Notes: generated by a model not told the origin, from the letters alone. Positions 8,973 to 17,404 are shown, numbered from the stretch's first letter. The stretch: 64,000 bases of DNA from Chitinophaga pinensis (GCA_943324745.2 CALPMT020000006.1:1-64000), one strand, 5' to 3'. A program made the numbers and translations.

Positions 8973-9065
8973 TTATTTTTTCTTTTTGTGACGATTTTTT
9001 CTAAGTCTTTTTTTACGCTTGTGCGTAGCCATTTTATGTCTTTTTCTTTTTTTTCCGCTTGGCAT
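8973..9065 (-). CDS. 30-residue highly basic protein, AURKAIP1/COX24 (mS38/bS22)-like
   Basis: A short gene of 30 sense codons and TAA. The product starts MPSGKKRKRHKMATHKRK and ends RKNRHKKKK; more than half of the residues are Lys or Arg. The KRKRHKMxxHKRKKRLRKxR pattern resembles the AURKAIP1/COX24 domain found in mitochondrial ribosomal protein mS38 and in the actinobacterial small-subunit protein bS22. Very similar short proteins are, as I recall, annotated in many Bacteroidota. I therefore infer a ribosome-associated role. The gene lies between rng and the HU gene, separated from HU by a terminator. The start is an ATG. Confidence 0.75.
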   Translation of the reverse strand: MPSGKKRKRHKMATHKRKKRLRKNRHKKKK

Positions 9066-9122
9066 AACAATATATATTAAATATTAAACAATCTTTTCCG
9101 TTGGTGTTGCATTAAAAAAATA

Positions 9123-9146
9123 CACTCCTGTCGTTAAACAGGAGTG
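9123..9146 (-). terminator. Rho-independent terminator after the HU gene
   Basis: CACTCCTG (9123-9130) pairs with CAGGAGTG (9139-9146) across an 8-nt loop. On the minus strand it is followed by a run of seven T. It lies 50 nt beyond the HU stop codon. Confidence 0.8.
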
Positions 9147-9196
9147 CAAAGATACAATTTTACTTTTAAATGCATGCAAGATGCAAAAAGAAAAAA

Positions 9197-9490
9197 TTAT
9201 TTTTTTACTTTCACTTTGTTTTTTACTTCTTCAACAAAAACTTTAGCAGGTTTGAACGAAGGAATGTTGTGAGCTGGGATAATGATTGTTTCATTTTTAG
9301 AAATGTTACGACCAGTTTTTTCTGCTCTTTGTTTTACTACGAAACTTCCGAATCCACGTAAATAAACGTTTTCACCAGTTGCCATAGAATCTTTCAAAGT
9401 CGTCATAAACGCTTCAACAGTTTTTTGTACTTCTAATCTCTCTAATCCAGTTTCATCAGAGATTTTTGCGATAATATCAGCCTTTGTCAT
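9197..9490 (-). CDS. HU/IHF family DNA-binding protein
   Basis: A 97-residue nucleoid protein that binds and bends DNA as a dimer. The family features are visible: MTKADIIAKISDETG at the N-terminus, GFGSFVVKQRAEKTGRN leading into the beta-arm, and IIIPAHNIPSFKPAK at the end of the arm. I chose the ATG at 9490; upstream in-frame codons add ten untypical residues. The position directly upstream of mutY in opposite orientation is common in Flavobacteriia, to my knowledge. Confidence 0.92.
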   Translation of the reverse strand: MTKADIIAKISDETGLERLEVQKTVEAFMTTLKDSMATGENVYLRGFGSFVVKQRAEKTGRNISKNETIIIPAHNIPSFKPAKVFVEEVKNKVKVKK

Positions 9491-9517
9491 AATCTTTAAT
9501 ATTTTGATTTTCAGTGA

Positions 9518-9525
9518 CAAATTTA
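9518..9525 (-). promoter_or_regulatory. -7 box (TAAATTTG) of the HU gene
   Basis: Read on the minus strand, TAAATTTG matches TAnnTTTG and lies 27 nt before the HU start codon, in the divergent HU/mutY spacer. Confidence 0.5.
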
Positions 9526-9582
9526 AGTCATCAAAATAATATATCTTTACATAAATTAATATTTTTTAAAAAAAATATACGA

Positions 9583-10641
9583 ATGCACGATTTTAACCTA
9601 TTAATTATCAATTGGTATAGACAAAACAAGCGAAATTTACCATGGAGAATAACTAAAGACCCTTATAAAATTTGGTTATCAGAAATTATTTTACAGCAAA
9701 CAAGAGTTGATCAAGGAACAAATTACTACCTAAAATTCTGTAAAAATTATCCAACAATTAAAGATTTAGCAAATGCTGATGAGCAAGAAGTCCTAACTGA
9801 TTGGCAAGGACTTGGATATTATAGTCGTGCAAGAAATCTTCATTTTGCTGCAAAAATGATCATGAATGAGTTCGACGGTACGTTTCCAACTACATTCGAA
9901 GATATAAGTAGATTAAAAGGTGTAGGAACTTATACAGCCTCAGCCATTGCTTCTTTTGCTTACGACCTTCCCCATGCTGTTGTCGACGGCAATGTTTTTC
10001 GAGTTCTTTCAAGATTATTTGACATATCCACTCCAATTGACACGACTGAAGGTTTAAAAATTTACAATACGCTCGCAAATGATTTACTAAATCGTGAATT
10101 TCCGGCTGAACACAACCAAGCAATCATGGAATTTGGTGCTTTGCAATGCACACCTTCAAATCCAAATTGTGAATCATGTCCTTTTGTGCTATCCTGTTTA
10201 GCACGTAAAAACAACTCGATTCAAATACGACCTGTTAAAAAAGGTAAAACCAAAGTTAAAAATCGTTATTTTCATTTTTTACATCTTGAAGATGAATACC
10301 ATCTACTTTTAACCAAGAGAAAAGAAAAAGATATTTGGCAAAATATGTACCAATTTCCTTTAATTGAAAAAGAAGAAGCAATGGATTTAACATACTTAAA
10401 AGAAGCATTCACTTCATTATTCGGAGTTAACGTAACGGTTTCGAAAACAAACATAAAGCACATATTATCTCACCAACATATATATACTACCTTTTGGAGA
10501 ATACATGAATTACCAAAAATATTCAATAAAAATAGTGAATATTTATGGCTGGAGAAAAAGGAGTTAGTAAGATTTCCGATACCCAGATTGATCGAGCGAT
10601 ATTTGGAAGAAATGAGTGAACCTTCGGTTTACACAGATTAA
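9583..10641 (+). CDS. mutY: A/G-specific adenine glycosylase MutY
   Basis: A 352-residue DNA repair enzyme that removes adenine mispaired with 8-oxoguanine. The HhH-GPD domain shows the catalytic Glu in WLSEIILQQTRVDQ, the helix-hairpin-helix LKGVGTYTASAIASFA and the catalytic Asp in AVVDGNVFRVLSR. A [4Fe-4S] cluster motif C-x6-C-x2-C-x5-C follows (CTPSNPNCESCPFVLSC). The C-terminal 110 residues form the MutT-like 8-oxoG recognition domain. I chose the ATG at 9583, which gives MHDFNLLIINWYRQNKRNLPW as in the family. In related genomes mutY is commonly followed directly by ssb; here a repeat array intervenes. Confidence 0.94.
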   Translation: MHDFNLLIINWYRQNKRNLPWRITKDPYKIWLSEIILQQTRVDQGTNYYLKFCKNYPTIKDLANADEQEVLTDWQGLGYYSRARNLHFAAKMIMNEFDGTFPTTFEDISRLKGVGTYTASAIASFAYDLPHAVVDGNVFRVLSRLFDISTPIDTTEGLKIYNTLANDLLNREFPAEHNQAIMEFGALQCTPSNPNCESCPFVLSCLARKNNSIQIRPVKKGKTKVKNRYFHFLHLEDEYHLLLTKRKEKDIWQNMYQFPLIEKEEAMDLTYLKEAFTSLFGVNVTVSKTNIKHILSHQHIYTTFWRIHELPKIFNKNSEYLWLEKKELVRFPIPRLIERYLEEMSEPSVYTD

Positions 10642-10678
10642 ACTTATTGATGGGTAAAGGATTATGATCAAATAATTT

Positions 10679-11830
10679 AAGCATTTAAGGCATATAAGTT
10701 TTTTTTGATGTAGTAAGAAGAAGAAGGTAGTATAGATTTTTTTGAAACATTAAGAAATTGAGAAGTTAAGATGTTAATAAACTAACTAATTATAGACAAT
10801 TAAGAGACCTTTGGTCTTTGATAGATATTTAGAAAGAATTTTGAAGCCATTTAAGGCACATAAGTTTTTTTTGAAGTAGTAAGAAGAAGAAGGTAGTATA
10901 GATTTTTTTGAAACATTAAGAAATTGAGAAGTTAAGATGTTGATAAATTAACTAATATAGACAAGTAAGAGACCTTTGGTCTTTGAAAGATATTTAGAAA
11001 GAATTTTGAAACCATTTAAGGCATATAAGTTTTTTTTGAAGTAGTAAGAAGAAGAAGAAGGTAGTATCGATTTTTTTTGAAACATTAAGAAATTGAGAAG
11101 TTAAGATGTTGATAAATTAACTAATATAGACAATTAAGAGACCTTTGGTCTTTGAAAGATATTTAGAAAGAATTTTGAAACCATTTAATGCATATAAGTT
11201 TTTTTTGAAGTAGAAAGAAAGAAGAAGGTAGTGTAGATTTTTTTGAAACATTAAGAAATTGAGAAGTTAAGATGTTGATAAATTAACTAATTATAGACAA
11301 TTAAGAGACCTTTGGTCTTTGATAGATATTTAGAAAGAATTTTGAAACCATTTAAAGGCATATAAGTTTTTTTTGAAGTAGAAAGAAGAAAAAGGTAGCA
11401 TAGATTTTTTTGAAACATTAAGAAATTGAGAAGTTAAGATGTTGATAAATTAACTAATTATAGACAATTAAGAGACCTTTGGTCTTTGATAGATATTTAG
11501 AAAGAAGTTTGAAACCATTTAAGGCATATAAGTTTTTTTTGAAGTAGAAAGAAGAAGAAGTAGTGTAGATTTTTTTGAAACATTAAGAAATTGAGAATTT
11601 AAGATGTTGATAAATTAACTAATTTAGACAAGTAAGAGACCTTTGGTCTTTGAAAGATATTTAGAAAGAATTTTGAAACCATTTAAGGCATATAAGTTTT
11701 TTTTTGAAGGAGATACATGTCGATTTGAGTATTGTTTTGATCCGTTAAAATAAGAAGTTAAGATAGTGTTTAACTAAACGGCAGTAAGAGACCTTTGGTT
11801 TTTGAGAGGCAGATTGGAGGGAATTAAGAT
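10679..11830. repeat. Tandem array of about seven 165-bp units with an AGACCTTTGGTCT hairpin
   Basis: The word GAGACCTTTGGTCT starts at 10804, 10969, 11138, 11305, 11472 and 11636, with a variant at 11788. The periods are 165, 169, 167, 167, 164 and 152 bp. Each unit also holds ACCATTTAAGGCATATAAG, a T8 run, a purine run (GAAGTAGAAAGAAGAAGAAGG), GATTTTTTTGAAACATTAAG and AATTGAGAAGTTAAGATG. Units are nearly identical; small differences lie mainly in the purine run. The first unit lacks its left end and the last is diverged. No reading frame of note crosses the array. It fills the mutY-ssb spacer; nothing else is visible from 10642 to 11880. Confidence 0.95.
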
Positions 11831-11880
11831 TCTACATATATTTTTACTTTGTGTGAGCTCAGTCTTTGGTGGTATTTTTC

Positions 11881-11888
11881 TATATTTG
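11881..11888 (+). promoter_or_regulatory. -7 box (TATATTTG) of ssb, implying a very short leader
   Basis: TATATTTG ends 6 nt before the ssb ATG at 11895. Transcription in Bacteroidota starts a few bases after this box, so the mRNA would have almost no 5' leader. It means ssb-gldE-gldD has its own promoter downstream of the repeat array. Confidence 0.55.
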
Positions 11889-11894
11889 TAGTAT

Positions 11895-12338
11895 ATGCTA
11901 ACTTCAGTAAATAAAGTTGTTTTGATTGGGACTGTTGGTGACAAGATTGAATTGCGACATCTTGATAAGGGAGGTGCAATTTGTCGTTTTACTTTAATTA
12001 CAATCGATTCCTTTACAGACAAATCTTCTGGGGAGAAGAAAAAAGTAAATGACTATCATACAGTAACTTCCTGGGGAGATCAAGCTAAAGAAGTCTATAA
12101 AAAAATAAAAAAAAGTCAACAACTTTATATAGATGCAAAACTTAAATCTCGTACTTGGCAATCCAAAGAAGGGGTTACCCATCGTGGTTATGAGTTGTTT
12201 TTAGAGTCTTTTTTAATTCTCAATACTGACAACACAGAGGAAAAAAGTATTGAACACTATTCGACGTTGGATACACCCGACTCACCTACACCACTTTCGG
12301 GATTTCAAATCAATGACCTTGATGAATTACCATTTTAA
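11895..12338 (+). CDS. ssb: Single-stranded DNA-binding protein
   Basis: A 147-residue SSB. The OB-fold (about 1-105) begins with SVNKVVLIGTVGDKIELRHL, typical of the family, and the protein ends in the acidic tip DLDELPF that recruits partner proteins. It binds ssDNA as a tetramer in replication, recombination and repair. The linker is short. gldE starts 3 nt after the stop codon, so ssb, gldE and gldD form one operon; the ssb-gldE-gldD order is conserved in gliding Bacteroidota. Confidence 0.92.
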   Translation: MLTSVNKVVLIGTVGDKIELRHLDKGGAICRFTLITIDSFTDKSSGEKKKVNDYHTVTSWGDQAKEVYKKIKKSQQLYIDAKLKSRTWQSKEGVTHRGYELFLESFLILNTDNTEEKSIEHYSTLDTPDSPTPLSGFQINDLDELPF

Positions 12339-12341
12339 CTT

Positions 12342-13688
12342 ATGCAAACTATCTCTTTAATTCTATTACAAACAACTACTTCTAATATCAGTGGAACTGT
12401 TATTTTTGGTGTGTTAACCATACTTATTCTTCTCATTTGTTCCGCATTAATATCCGCATCTGAAGTGGCCTATTTTTCCATGGGCCCTATCGAAAAGGAA
12501 GTTTTAAAAAACGAAGAAGGTAAACAAGCGGAAACAGCACGAAAATTATTAAAATCGCCACAAGATTTATTAGCTACCATTCTCATTGCAAACAATTTTG
12601 TAAATGTTGGAGTCGTAATAATTTCTAGTTTTTTACTAGATGCAGTCTTCGGTAATTCAACTGAAAACGAATTATTTAGATTTGTCATTGATGTATTTTT
12701 AATTACAACAATTATTTTATTAGTAGGTGAAGTCATTCCAAAAGTTTATGCTACTAAAAACGGTTTAACGATTGCCAAGTTCATGTCGCCTGTATTATTA
12801 TTTATTGGTAACTTACCTCCTTTCTCTTGGTTAAAGCAGTTTTTAGTCAATGGTACAAGTTTAATTCATAAATACGCAAAAAAGAGAGGAGTTAAAATAT
12901 CTACCGATGAGCTTGAACAAATTTTAGCATTAACAAAGGAAGAAACTACTTCAGAAGAAGATCATAAACTGTTAGAGGGTATCATCAAGTTTGGAAATAC
13001 AGATGTTAAACAAATTATGCGACCTCGTATGGAAGTCGTAGCAATAGATAATAATGCTACTTACACAGAAGTACTTCAAATCATTTTACATGCAGGATAT
13101 TCTCGCATACCTATTTATCAGTCCACTTTTGACAACGTAATTGGAATATTATACATTAAAGATTTACTTCCCTATTTAGAAGAAGCGGAAAATTTTAATT
13201 GGTTAAACTTGATACACAAACCATTCTTTGTTCCAGAGAACAAAAAATTAGATGATTTATTAAAAGAATTTCAGAGTAAGAAAATGCACATGAGTATCGT
13301 TGTGGATGAATACGGAGGAGCTAGTGGATTAGCTACATTAGAAGACGTTCTAGAAGAAATCGTTGGTGATATTACAGATGAATACGATGAAAAAGAAATT
13401 AATTACACGAAAATATCAGACAGTAATTACCAATTTGAAGCACGTACAGCTCTCGTTGATTTCTATAAAGTTTTAGAAATTGATGGTAAAGAATTTGAAG
13501 CTAACAAAGGAGAGTCTGACACATTAGGTGGTTTTATGGTAGAACAAGCAGGTCGAATTTTACGTAATAAAGAGCACATTGAATTTGAAAATTACAAGTT
13601 AATCGTAGAAAAAGCAGATAAAAAAAGAATTAAAACCATTCGCGTATTATTAAATGATAAACAGAATGAAACAACTTTTGAAAATTAA
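12342..13688 (+). CDS. gldE: Gliding motility-associated protein GldE (CNNM/CorC family)
   Basis: A 448-residue inner-membrane protein. An N-terminal DUF21/CNNM region with about four membrane segments (about 15-190) is followed by a CBS-domain pair (about 205-335, with MRPRMEVVAIDNNATYTEVL and MHMSIVVDEYGGASGLATLEDVLEEIVGDI) and a C-terminal CorC/HlyC domain (to about 440). The family resembles magnesium/cobalt efflux proteins. The name GldE rests on its position directly before gldD and behind ssb, as in Flavobacterium johnsoniae, where GldE assists GldD in gliding and T9SS function. Confidence 0.9.
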   Translation: MQTISLILLQTTTSNISGTVIFGVLTILILLICSALISASEVAYFSMGPIEKEVLKNEEGKQAETARKLLKSPQDLLATILIANNFVNVGVVIISSFLLDAVFGNSTENELFRFVIDVFLITTIILLVGEVIPKVYATKNGLTIAKFMSPVLLFIGNLPPFSWLKQFLVNGTSLIHKYAKKRGVKISTDELEQILALTKEETTSEEDHKLLEGIIKFGNTDVKQIMRPRMEVVAIDNNATYTEVLQIILHAGYSRIPIYQSTFDNVIGILYIKDLLPYLEEAENFNWLNLIHKPFFVPENKKLDDLLKEFQSKKMHMSIVVDEYGGASGLATLEDVLEEIVGDITDEYDEKEINYTKISDSNYQFEARTALVDFYKVLEIDGKEFEANKGESDTLGGFMVEQAGRILRNKEHIEFENYKLIVEKADKKRIKTIRVLLNDKQNETTFEN

Positions 13689-13692
13689 ATCC

Positions 13693-14268
13693 ATGAAGCA
13701 AACAATTCTAGGACTTCTCACATTATCGGGAATTATATCATCCTGTGGTTCGAATGAGCTAACGATACCTAAGCCACCTACCTATCTCGATGTGAATCTG
13801 CCTGAGCATTCATACATTAACTATTCACCTGATTGCCCGTATAGTTTTGACATTCCGTCTATATTTAAAGTTAAACAAGTTGATTACGGAAAAGAAGGTA
13901 CGTGTCATCGCGATATCGAATTAGGACCATTAAATGGCACCCTTCACTTTTCCTATATTGAAATGGACAAACCACTTGCTGAGTACGTTAATTTCTCCAT
14001 AAGTAAAGTAGATGATCATAAAATTAAAGCTACAGCAATTGAAGACGAGAACATTATACGTTCAAAAGATAAAGTATACGGTACTTTTTTTGAATTACAG
14101 GGGGATGTTGCTTCGCCATTCCAATTTTACTTAACAGACTCTACGAGCAGATTTGTAAGCGGAGTAGTCTATTTTAACACACGTCCAAATTACGATTCCA
14201 TCAAACCGACATTAGACTATTTAAAAGTTGATTTAAAACGTTTTGTGAAGACGTTTAAATGGAAGTAG
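13693..14268 (+). CDS. gldD: Gliding motility lipoprotein GldD
   Basis: A 191-residue lipoprotein needed for gliding and type IX secretion in Flavobacterium. The signal peptide MKQTILGLLTLSGIISSC ends in a lipobox (ISSC). The mature part contains YSPDCPYSFDIPSIFKVK and GTCHRDIELGPLNGTLHFSY, which are characteristic of GldD. I chose the ATG at 13693, 4 nt after the gldE stop, because it places a normal lipoprotein signal at the N-terminus; earlier in-frame codons would overlap gldE and disrupt the signal. Confidence 0.92.
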   Translation: MKQTILGLLTLSGIISSCGSNELTIPKPPTYLDVNLPEHSYINYSPDCPYSFDIPSIFKVKQVDYGKEGTCHRDIELGPLNGTLHFSYIEMDKPLAEYVNFSISKVDDHKIKATAIEDENIIRSKDKVYGTFFELQGDVASPFQFYLTDSTSRFVSGVVYFNTRPNYDSIKPTLDYLKVDLKRFVKTFKWK

Positions 14269-14283
14269 ATCAACTATTTTAGA

Positions 14284-14934
14284 CTAGCTATATTTTACCA
14301 TTATCGATTCTAGCGAATGAATATGATTTGAAGCTTTTAGATTTATCTTTTCTAGTGTATCTAATAAATCTTGCTTCATTACAAGTTCGCGAGGAGTGTT
14401 TTCCTTTTCAAATAACTCTTGTGTAAGATTTTCAAAAATCGTTTCAAAATCACTATTTGTTTGTTTTAATTTTTCAATAGAAATTAAGAAAACTTTATTG
14501 TTATGTTTAAACTTTTGGAGTTTCAACAAAGAATCGGAAACCACTTTTACAGCATCAATTATAACTTCTACAAGCGGGGATAAATAAAAATCACTTTCAA
14601 AATTTCGTATGTAATAATTTCTTTTTTTTGTAAATGTTACTAATAATTTTGAAATTTCATTGATACTATTGATTATTTCAAGAATATCTTCCCGATCGAA
14701 CGGTAGTATGTAACTATTTCCAAGATGATATGCAATATGATGAATTTTGGTCTTATTATTTCTATAGATATCTACGATTTCTTTACCTAGAACATTAGAT
14801 TGATTTGTATTAATCTCAGCGCTTACAAGTAGCGTTTTATGTAATAAAACATCTAATGATACACTAACTTCTTTAAATGTATTATAGGTAGTTTTATTTT
14901 GGGATTTGAAAATCTTAAAAATAAGTAATGACAT
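14284..14934 (-). CDS. Diverged DUF47 (PhoU-like) protein
   Basis: A 216-residue all-helical protein related to the DUF47 protein at 16699-17340. The shared core is the FDREDI block, but the metal-site-like DDIADYI that follows in the neighbour is replaced by INEISKL here. The other helices are also much altered and the protein is rich in Asn, Lys and Ile. DUF47 proteins act with PiT phosphate transporters. This copy lies beyond the terminator of the PiT operon and has its own promoter box (14946-14953), so it is a separate transcription unit. Likely a diverged paralogue with a changed role; function not assigned. Confidence 0.75.
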   Translation of the reverse strand: MSLLIFKIFKSQNKTTYNTFKEVSVSLDVLLHKTLLVSAEINTNQSNVLGKEIVDIYRNNKTKIHHIAYHLGNSYILPFDREDILEIINSINEISKLLVTFTKKRNYYIRNFESDFYLSPLVEVIIDAVKVVSDSLLKLQKFKHNNKVFLISIEKLKQTNSDFETIFENLTQELFEKENTPRELVMKQDLLDTLEKINLKASNHIHSLESIMVKYS

Positions 14935-14945
14935 ATTTTTTATTT

Positions 14946-14953
14946 CAAAAATA
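14946..14953 (-). promoter_or_regulatory. -7 box (TATTTTTG) of the diverged DUF47 gene
   Basis: TATTTTTG on the minus strand matches TAnnTTTG and ends 11 nt before the chosen start codon at 14934, which also supports that start. Confidence 0.45.
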
Positions 14954-15034
14954 AGTCGAGAATGGATGCAAAACTTATTAAAAATCAGTATTAACAATTA
15001 TATAATCCATTGTTAACAATTAGATAGCATAAAA

Positions 15035-15059
15035 AAAGCCGAAGTAGATCTTCGGCTTT
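15035..15059 (-). terminator. Terminator of the DUF47-PiT operon
   Basis: AAAGCCGAAG (15035-15044) pairs with CTTCGGCTTT (15050-15059) across a 5-nt loop. On the minus strand it continues into a T run. It lies 25 nt after the PiT stop codon. Confidence 0.85.
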
Positions 15060-15084
15060 CATAATCAAACAATTATAAAATCTA

Positions 15085-16665
15085 TTATTTAAACAAACAA
15101 ATAAGGTAATAGAAAGCAGCTGCAAAAATAGCACTAACAGGAATAGTCAAAACCCATGCCCAAAGCAAGTTAATTGTTACCCCCCAACGAACAGCACTTA
15201 AACGTTTGGTTGCTCCTACCCCAATGATAGAACCAGTAATTGTGTGTGTGGTTGAAACAGGGATACCCATTTGACTTACCGTAAATAAAGTTAAAGCACC
15301 TGCAGTTTCGGCACACACACCTTCTAACGGCGTTACTTTCGTGATTTTTGAACCCATTGTTTTAACGATTTTCCAACCTCCGAACAATGTTCCTATACCA
15401 ATCATTAAGTAACAACCAAAAGAGATCCAGAAAGGCATACTATCCGAGTTTACCTTTGTTTTAATTTTGTGTTTATCCTTCAACTCTCCTTTTTCAATGT
15501 AATTTGAAAATATTCCAGCTTTTGAATATTTCTCATTTAACTCTTTCTTATGGAAAATAAGTTCATTAGATTCAGCATCAAATATATCATCCCCATTGGT
15601 GTATATATTTAGCTTTTCCAATCCCTCGTCTACTTTATCAAAAGAAGGGAATAAAGAAGCAGCTGCATATTTAGCATTTAGTTTTTCATCTTCAAAAATA
15701 ACTTCTTGTGTTTTAGCATCCAAGATATTGTCCCCATCCGCATAGTACGTGATTGAATCTAATTTGCCAATTTCAGGTTTATATTTTTCTTTTTTACCTT
15801 CTTCGTTTTTGTATTCCACCTGCATTAACTCAGATATTTGGAAATGTTTTGTGATAGGTTCTGTTAGTTTACCATCACGTCCCATGTTACCATATACCAT
15901 TAAAGCAGCACAAATAATTCCCATAACTTTTTGAGAATCCGCACCACCATGTCCTAAGGAGAAAGCTGCAGAAGAAAGTAACTGAAGTTTTTTGTACATA
16001 TTAGACTCTTTTAAAGCAGTTTGACGCTTTCCATGTACCAACATGTAGTAAATGTATGCAAGAATAAAAATCCCCAACATAACAAGTACAATATACATCA
16101 TGATTGGTTTCATGTCCATATATTCCACCATGTAATTCATTAGGAAATAAATTCCTAAGCAACCACCAAGAATAACAAAGAATTTCAATACAAACCTTCT
16201 ACTCATGGTTACCATCGCTATCACAAAAGCAATAACCCCACCTATTAGTGGAGCAAGGAAAATGAATAAAATTACTGGGATAATTTCATCCATAGCAACG
16301 ACATCAAAACCAGCGTGTGCAATAGCAGCACCTGCAAAACCACCAATCAAAGTATGTGAAGAGGAAGAAGGAATACCCAACCACCAAGTGAATAAATTCC
16401 AGGTTGTTGCAGCTAGTAATCCAGCTAAAATCACCCACAAATCGATTGCCCCACTATCTACGGTTTTGGCTACTGTGTTACCAACACTCATGTCAAACAC
16501 CCAGAAAGCAAGAACATTAAACGCAGCAGCCCAAACCACCGCTTGAAAAGGTGTTAATACTTTCGTAGAAACAACGGTTGCAATAGAGTTCGCTGCATCG
16601 TGAAAACCATTTACTAAATCAAATAATAAAGCAATGGCAATAACAACTATTAATAAAGTAAACAT
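15085..16665 (-). CDS. PiT-family inorganic phosphate transporter with a duplicated cytosolic insert
   Basis: A 526-residue inner-membrane phosphate/cation symporter of the PHO4 family. The two family signatures are present: GFHDAANSIATVVSTKVLTP (residues 20-39) and PVSTTHTITGSIIGVG (469-484). About ten membrane helices flank a long hydrophilic insert at about 258-408. Inside it a segment of about 40 residues is duplicated with a 47-residue period (YYADGDNILDA near 307 and YTNGDDIFDA near 355, each followed by a similar helix). The motif usually written GxNDAQK reads GGADSQK here. The gene follows a DUF47 gene by 33 nt, the common PiT-accessory pair. Confidence 0.92.
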   Translation of the reverse strand: MFTLLIVVIAIALLFDLVNGFHDAANSIATVVSTKVLTPFQAVVWAAAFNVLAFWVFDMSVGNTVAKTVDSGAIDLWVILAGLLAATTWNLFTWWLGIPSSSSHTLIGGFAGAAIAHAGFDVVAMDEIIPVILFIFLAPLIGGVIAFVIAMVTMSRRFVLKFFVILGGCLGIYFLMNYMVEYMDMKPIMMYIVLVMLGIFILAYIYYMLVHGKRQTALKESNMYKKLQLLSSAAFSLGHGGADSQKVMGIICAALMVYGNMGRDGKLTEPITKHFQISELMQVEYKNEEGKKEKYKPEIGKLDSITYYADGDNILDAKTQEVIFEDEKLNAKYAAASLFPSFDKVDEGLEKLNIYTNGDDIFDAESNELIFHKKELNEKYSKAGIFSNYIEKGELKDKHKIKTKVNSDSMPFWISFGCYLMIGIGTLFGGWKIVKTMGSKITKVTPLEGVCAETAGALTLFTVSQMGIPVSTTHTITGSIIGVGATKRLSAVRWGVTINLLWAWVLTIPVSAIFAAAFYYLICLFK

Positions 16666-16698
16666 ACAATATGTTATTTAAATTTATAAACTTAAAGA

Positions 16699-17340
16699 TT
16701 AAGCGTATTTCACAACAATAGACTCCATTACGTTTCCTGCATCTTCGCATTTATCCGTAACTTCTTCCATTAATTGATAAATCTCTCTCTTTTTAATCAA
16801 TGTTTTAACATCCGCTTCATTATCAAATAAATTCTCAATACTCATGTCAAAAATATCATCTACTTGATTTTCAATACCATTAATTTTGATAACACATTCA
16901 ACAACTTTTTGAATATTTTTCAAATTACGCAATTCAATTACTGCACTATTCACAGAAAGTACACATTCTTTAATCGCATCAGCCATTTTCTTGATTCCTT
17001 GATCATTTGTAGGATCAACTTTATGAAAATTAATTTTTTTACCAGCAACATAAATATAATCTGCGATATCATCTAATGCAGTAGCCAAACTATGAATATC
17101 CTCTCTATCAAAAGGAGTGATAAAGTTTTTACCTAACTCAACAAAAATAGTATGTGTTAATTTATCATTTTGTTGTTCTAAATCTTTCATCTCTTTAATT
17201 ACAACCGATCTTTTATTAAAATCAGGTTCATTAACAACATGTACAAGTTTTCCTGCTAAAGATTCAAGGTTTGCACTAGCTTGTTCGAAAAGTGAAAAAA
17301 ACACTTTGTCTTTTGGTAAGAAGAATTTTAAAATAGACAT
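16699..17340 (-). CDS. DUF47 family (PhoU-like) PiT accessory protein
   Basis: A 213-residue helical protein of the DUF47/PhoU-like family. It has the conserved block FDREDIHSLATALDDIADYIY, the acidic metal-binding-type motif of the family, and DKCEDAGNVMESIVVKYA at the C-terminus. Proteins of this family encoded next to PiT transporters modulate low-affinity phosphate uptake. It is the first gene of a two-gene operon with the transporter and is read from the divergent promoter region shared with the porin. Confidence 0.9.
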   Translation of the reverse strand: MSILKFFLPKDKVFFSLFEQASANLESLAGKLVHVVNEPDFNKRSVVIKEMKDLEQQNDKLTHTIFVELGKNFITPFDREDIHSLATALDDIADYIYVAGKKINFHKVDPTNDQGIKKMADAIKECVLSVNSAVIELRNLKNIQKVVECVIKINGIENQVDDIFDMSIENLFDNEADVKTLIKKREIYQLMEEVTDKCEDAGNVMESIVVKYA

Positions 17341-17363
17341 AAATTTTATTTTTAAATGGTGGT

Positions 17364-17371
17364 CAAAATTA
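17364..17371 (-). promoter_or_regulatory. -7 box (TAATTTTG) of the DUF47-PiT operon
   Basis: TAATTTTG on the minus strand lies 23 nt before the DUF47 start codon. A TGTTAA-type box (17405-17425) lies about 33 bp upstream of it. Confidence 0.5.
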
Positions 17372-17404
17372 ACTTAATTTCATTTGAAGAAAATAAGAAA
17401 TACA

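Noticed and set aside
10804-11800. AGACCTTTGGTCT hairpins as ordinary terminators
   Set aside because: The stem has only 5 bp and is not followed by a sufficient T run; seven in a row would be without purpose.
10679-11830. CRISPR array
   Set aside because: Units are about 165 bp and homologous along their whole length; there are no unique spacers and no cas genes.
10679-11830. Insertion sequence or remnant
   Set aside because: No transposase frame and no terminal inverted repeats or target duplications are visible.
15700-15760. EF-hand calcium site in the PiT insert
   Set aside because: The DGDNILDA segment lacks the DxDxDG spacing and the final Glu at position 12 of the loop.
16205-16546. 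Open frame opposite the PiT gene
   Set aside because: The other strand encodes well-conserved PiT membrane segments; the frame is a by-product of its codon use.
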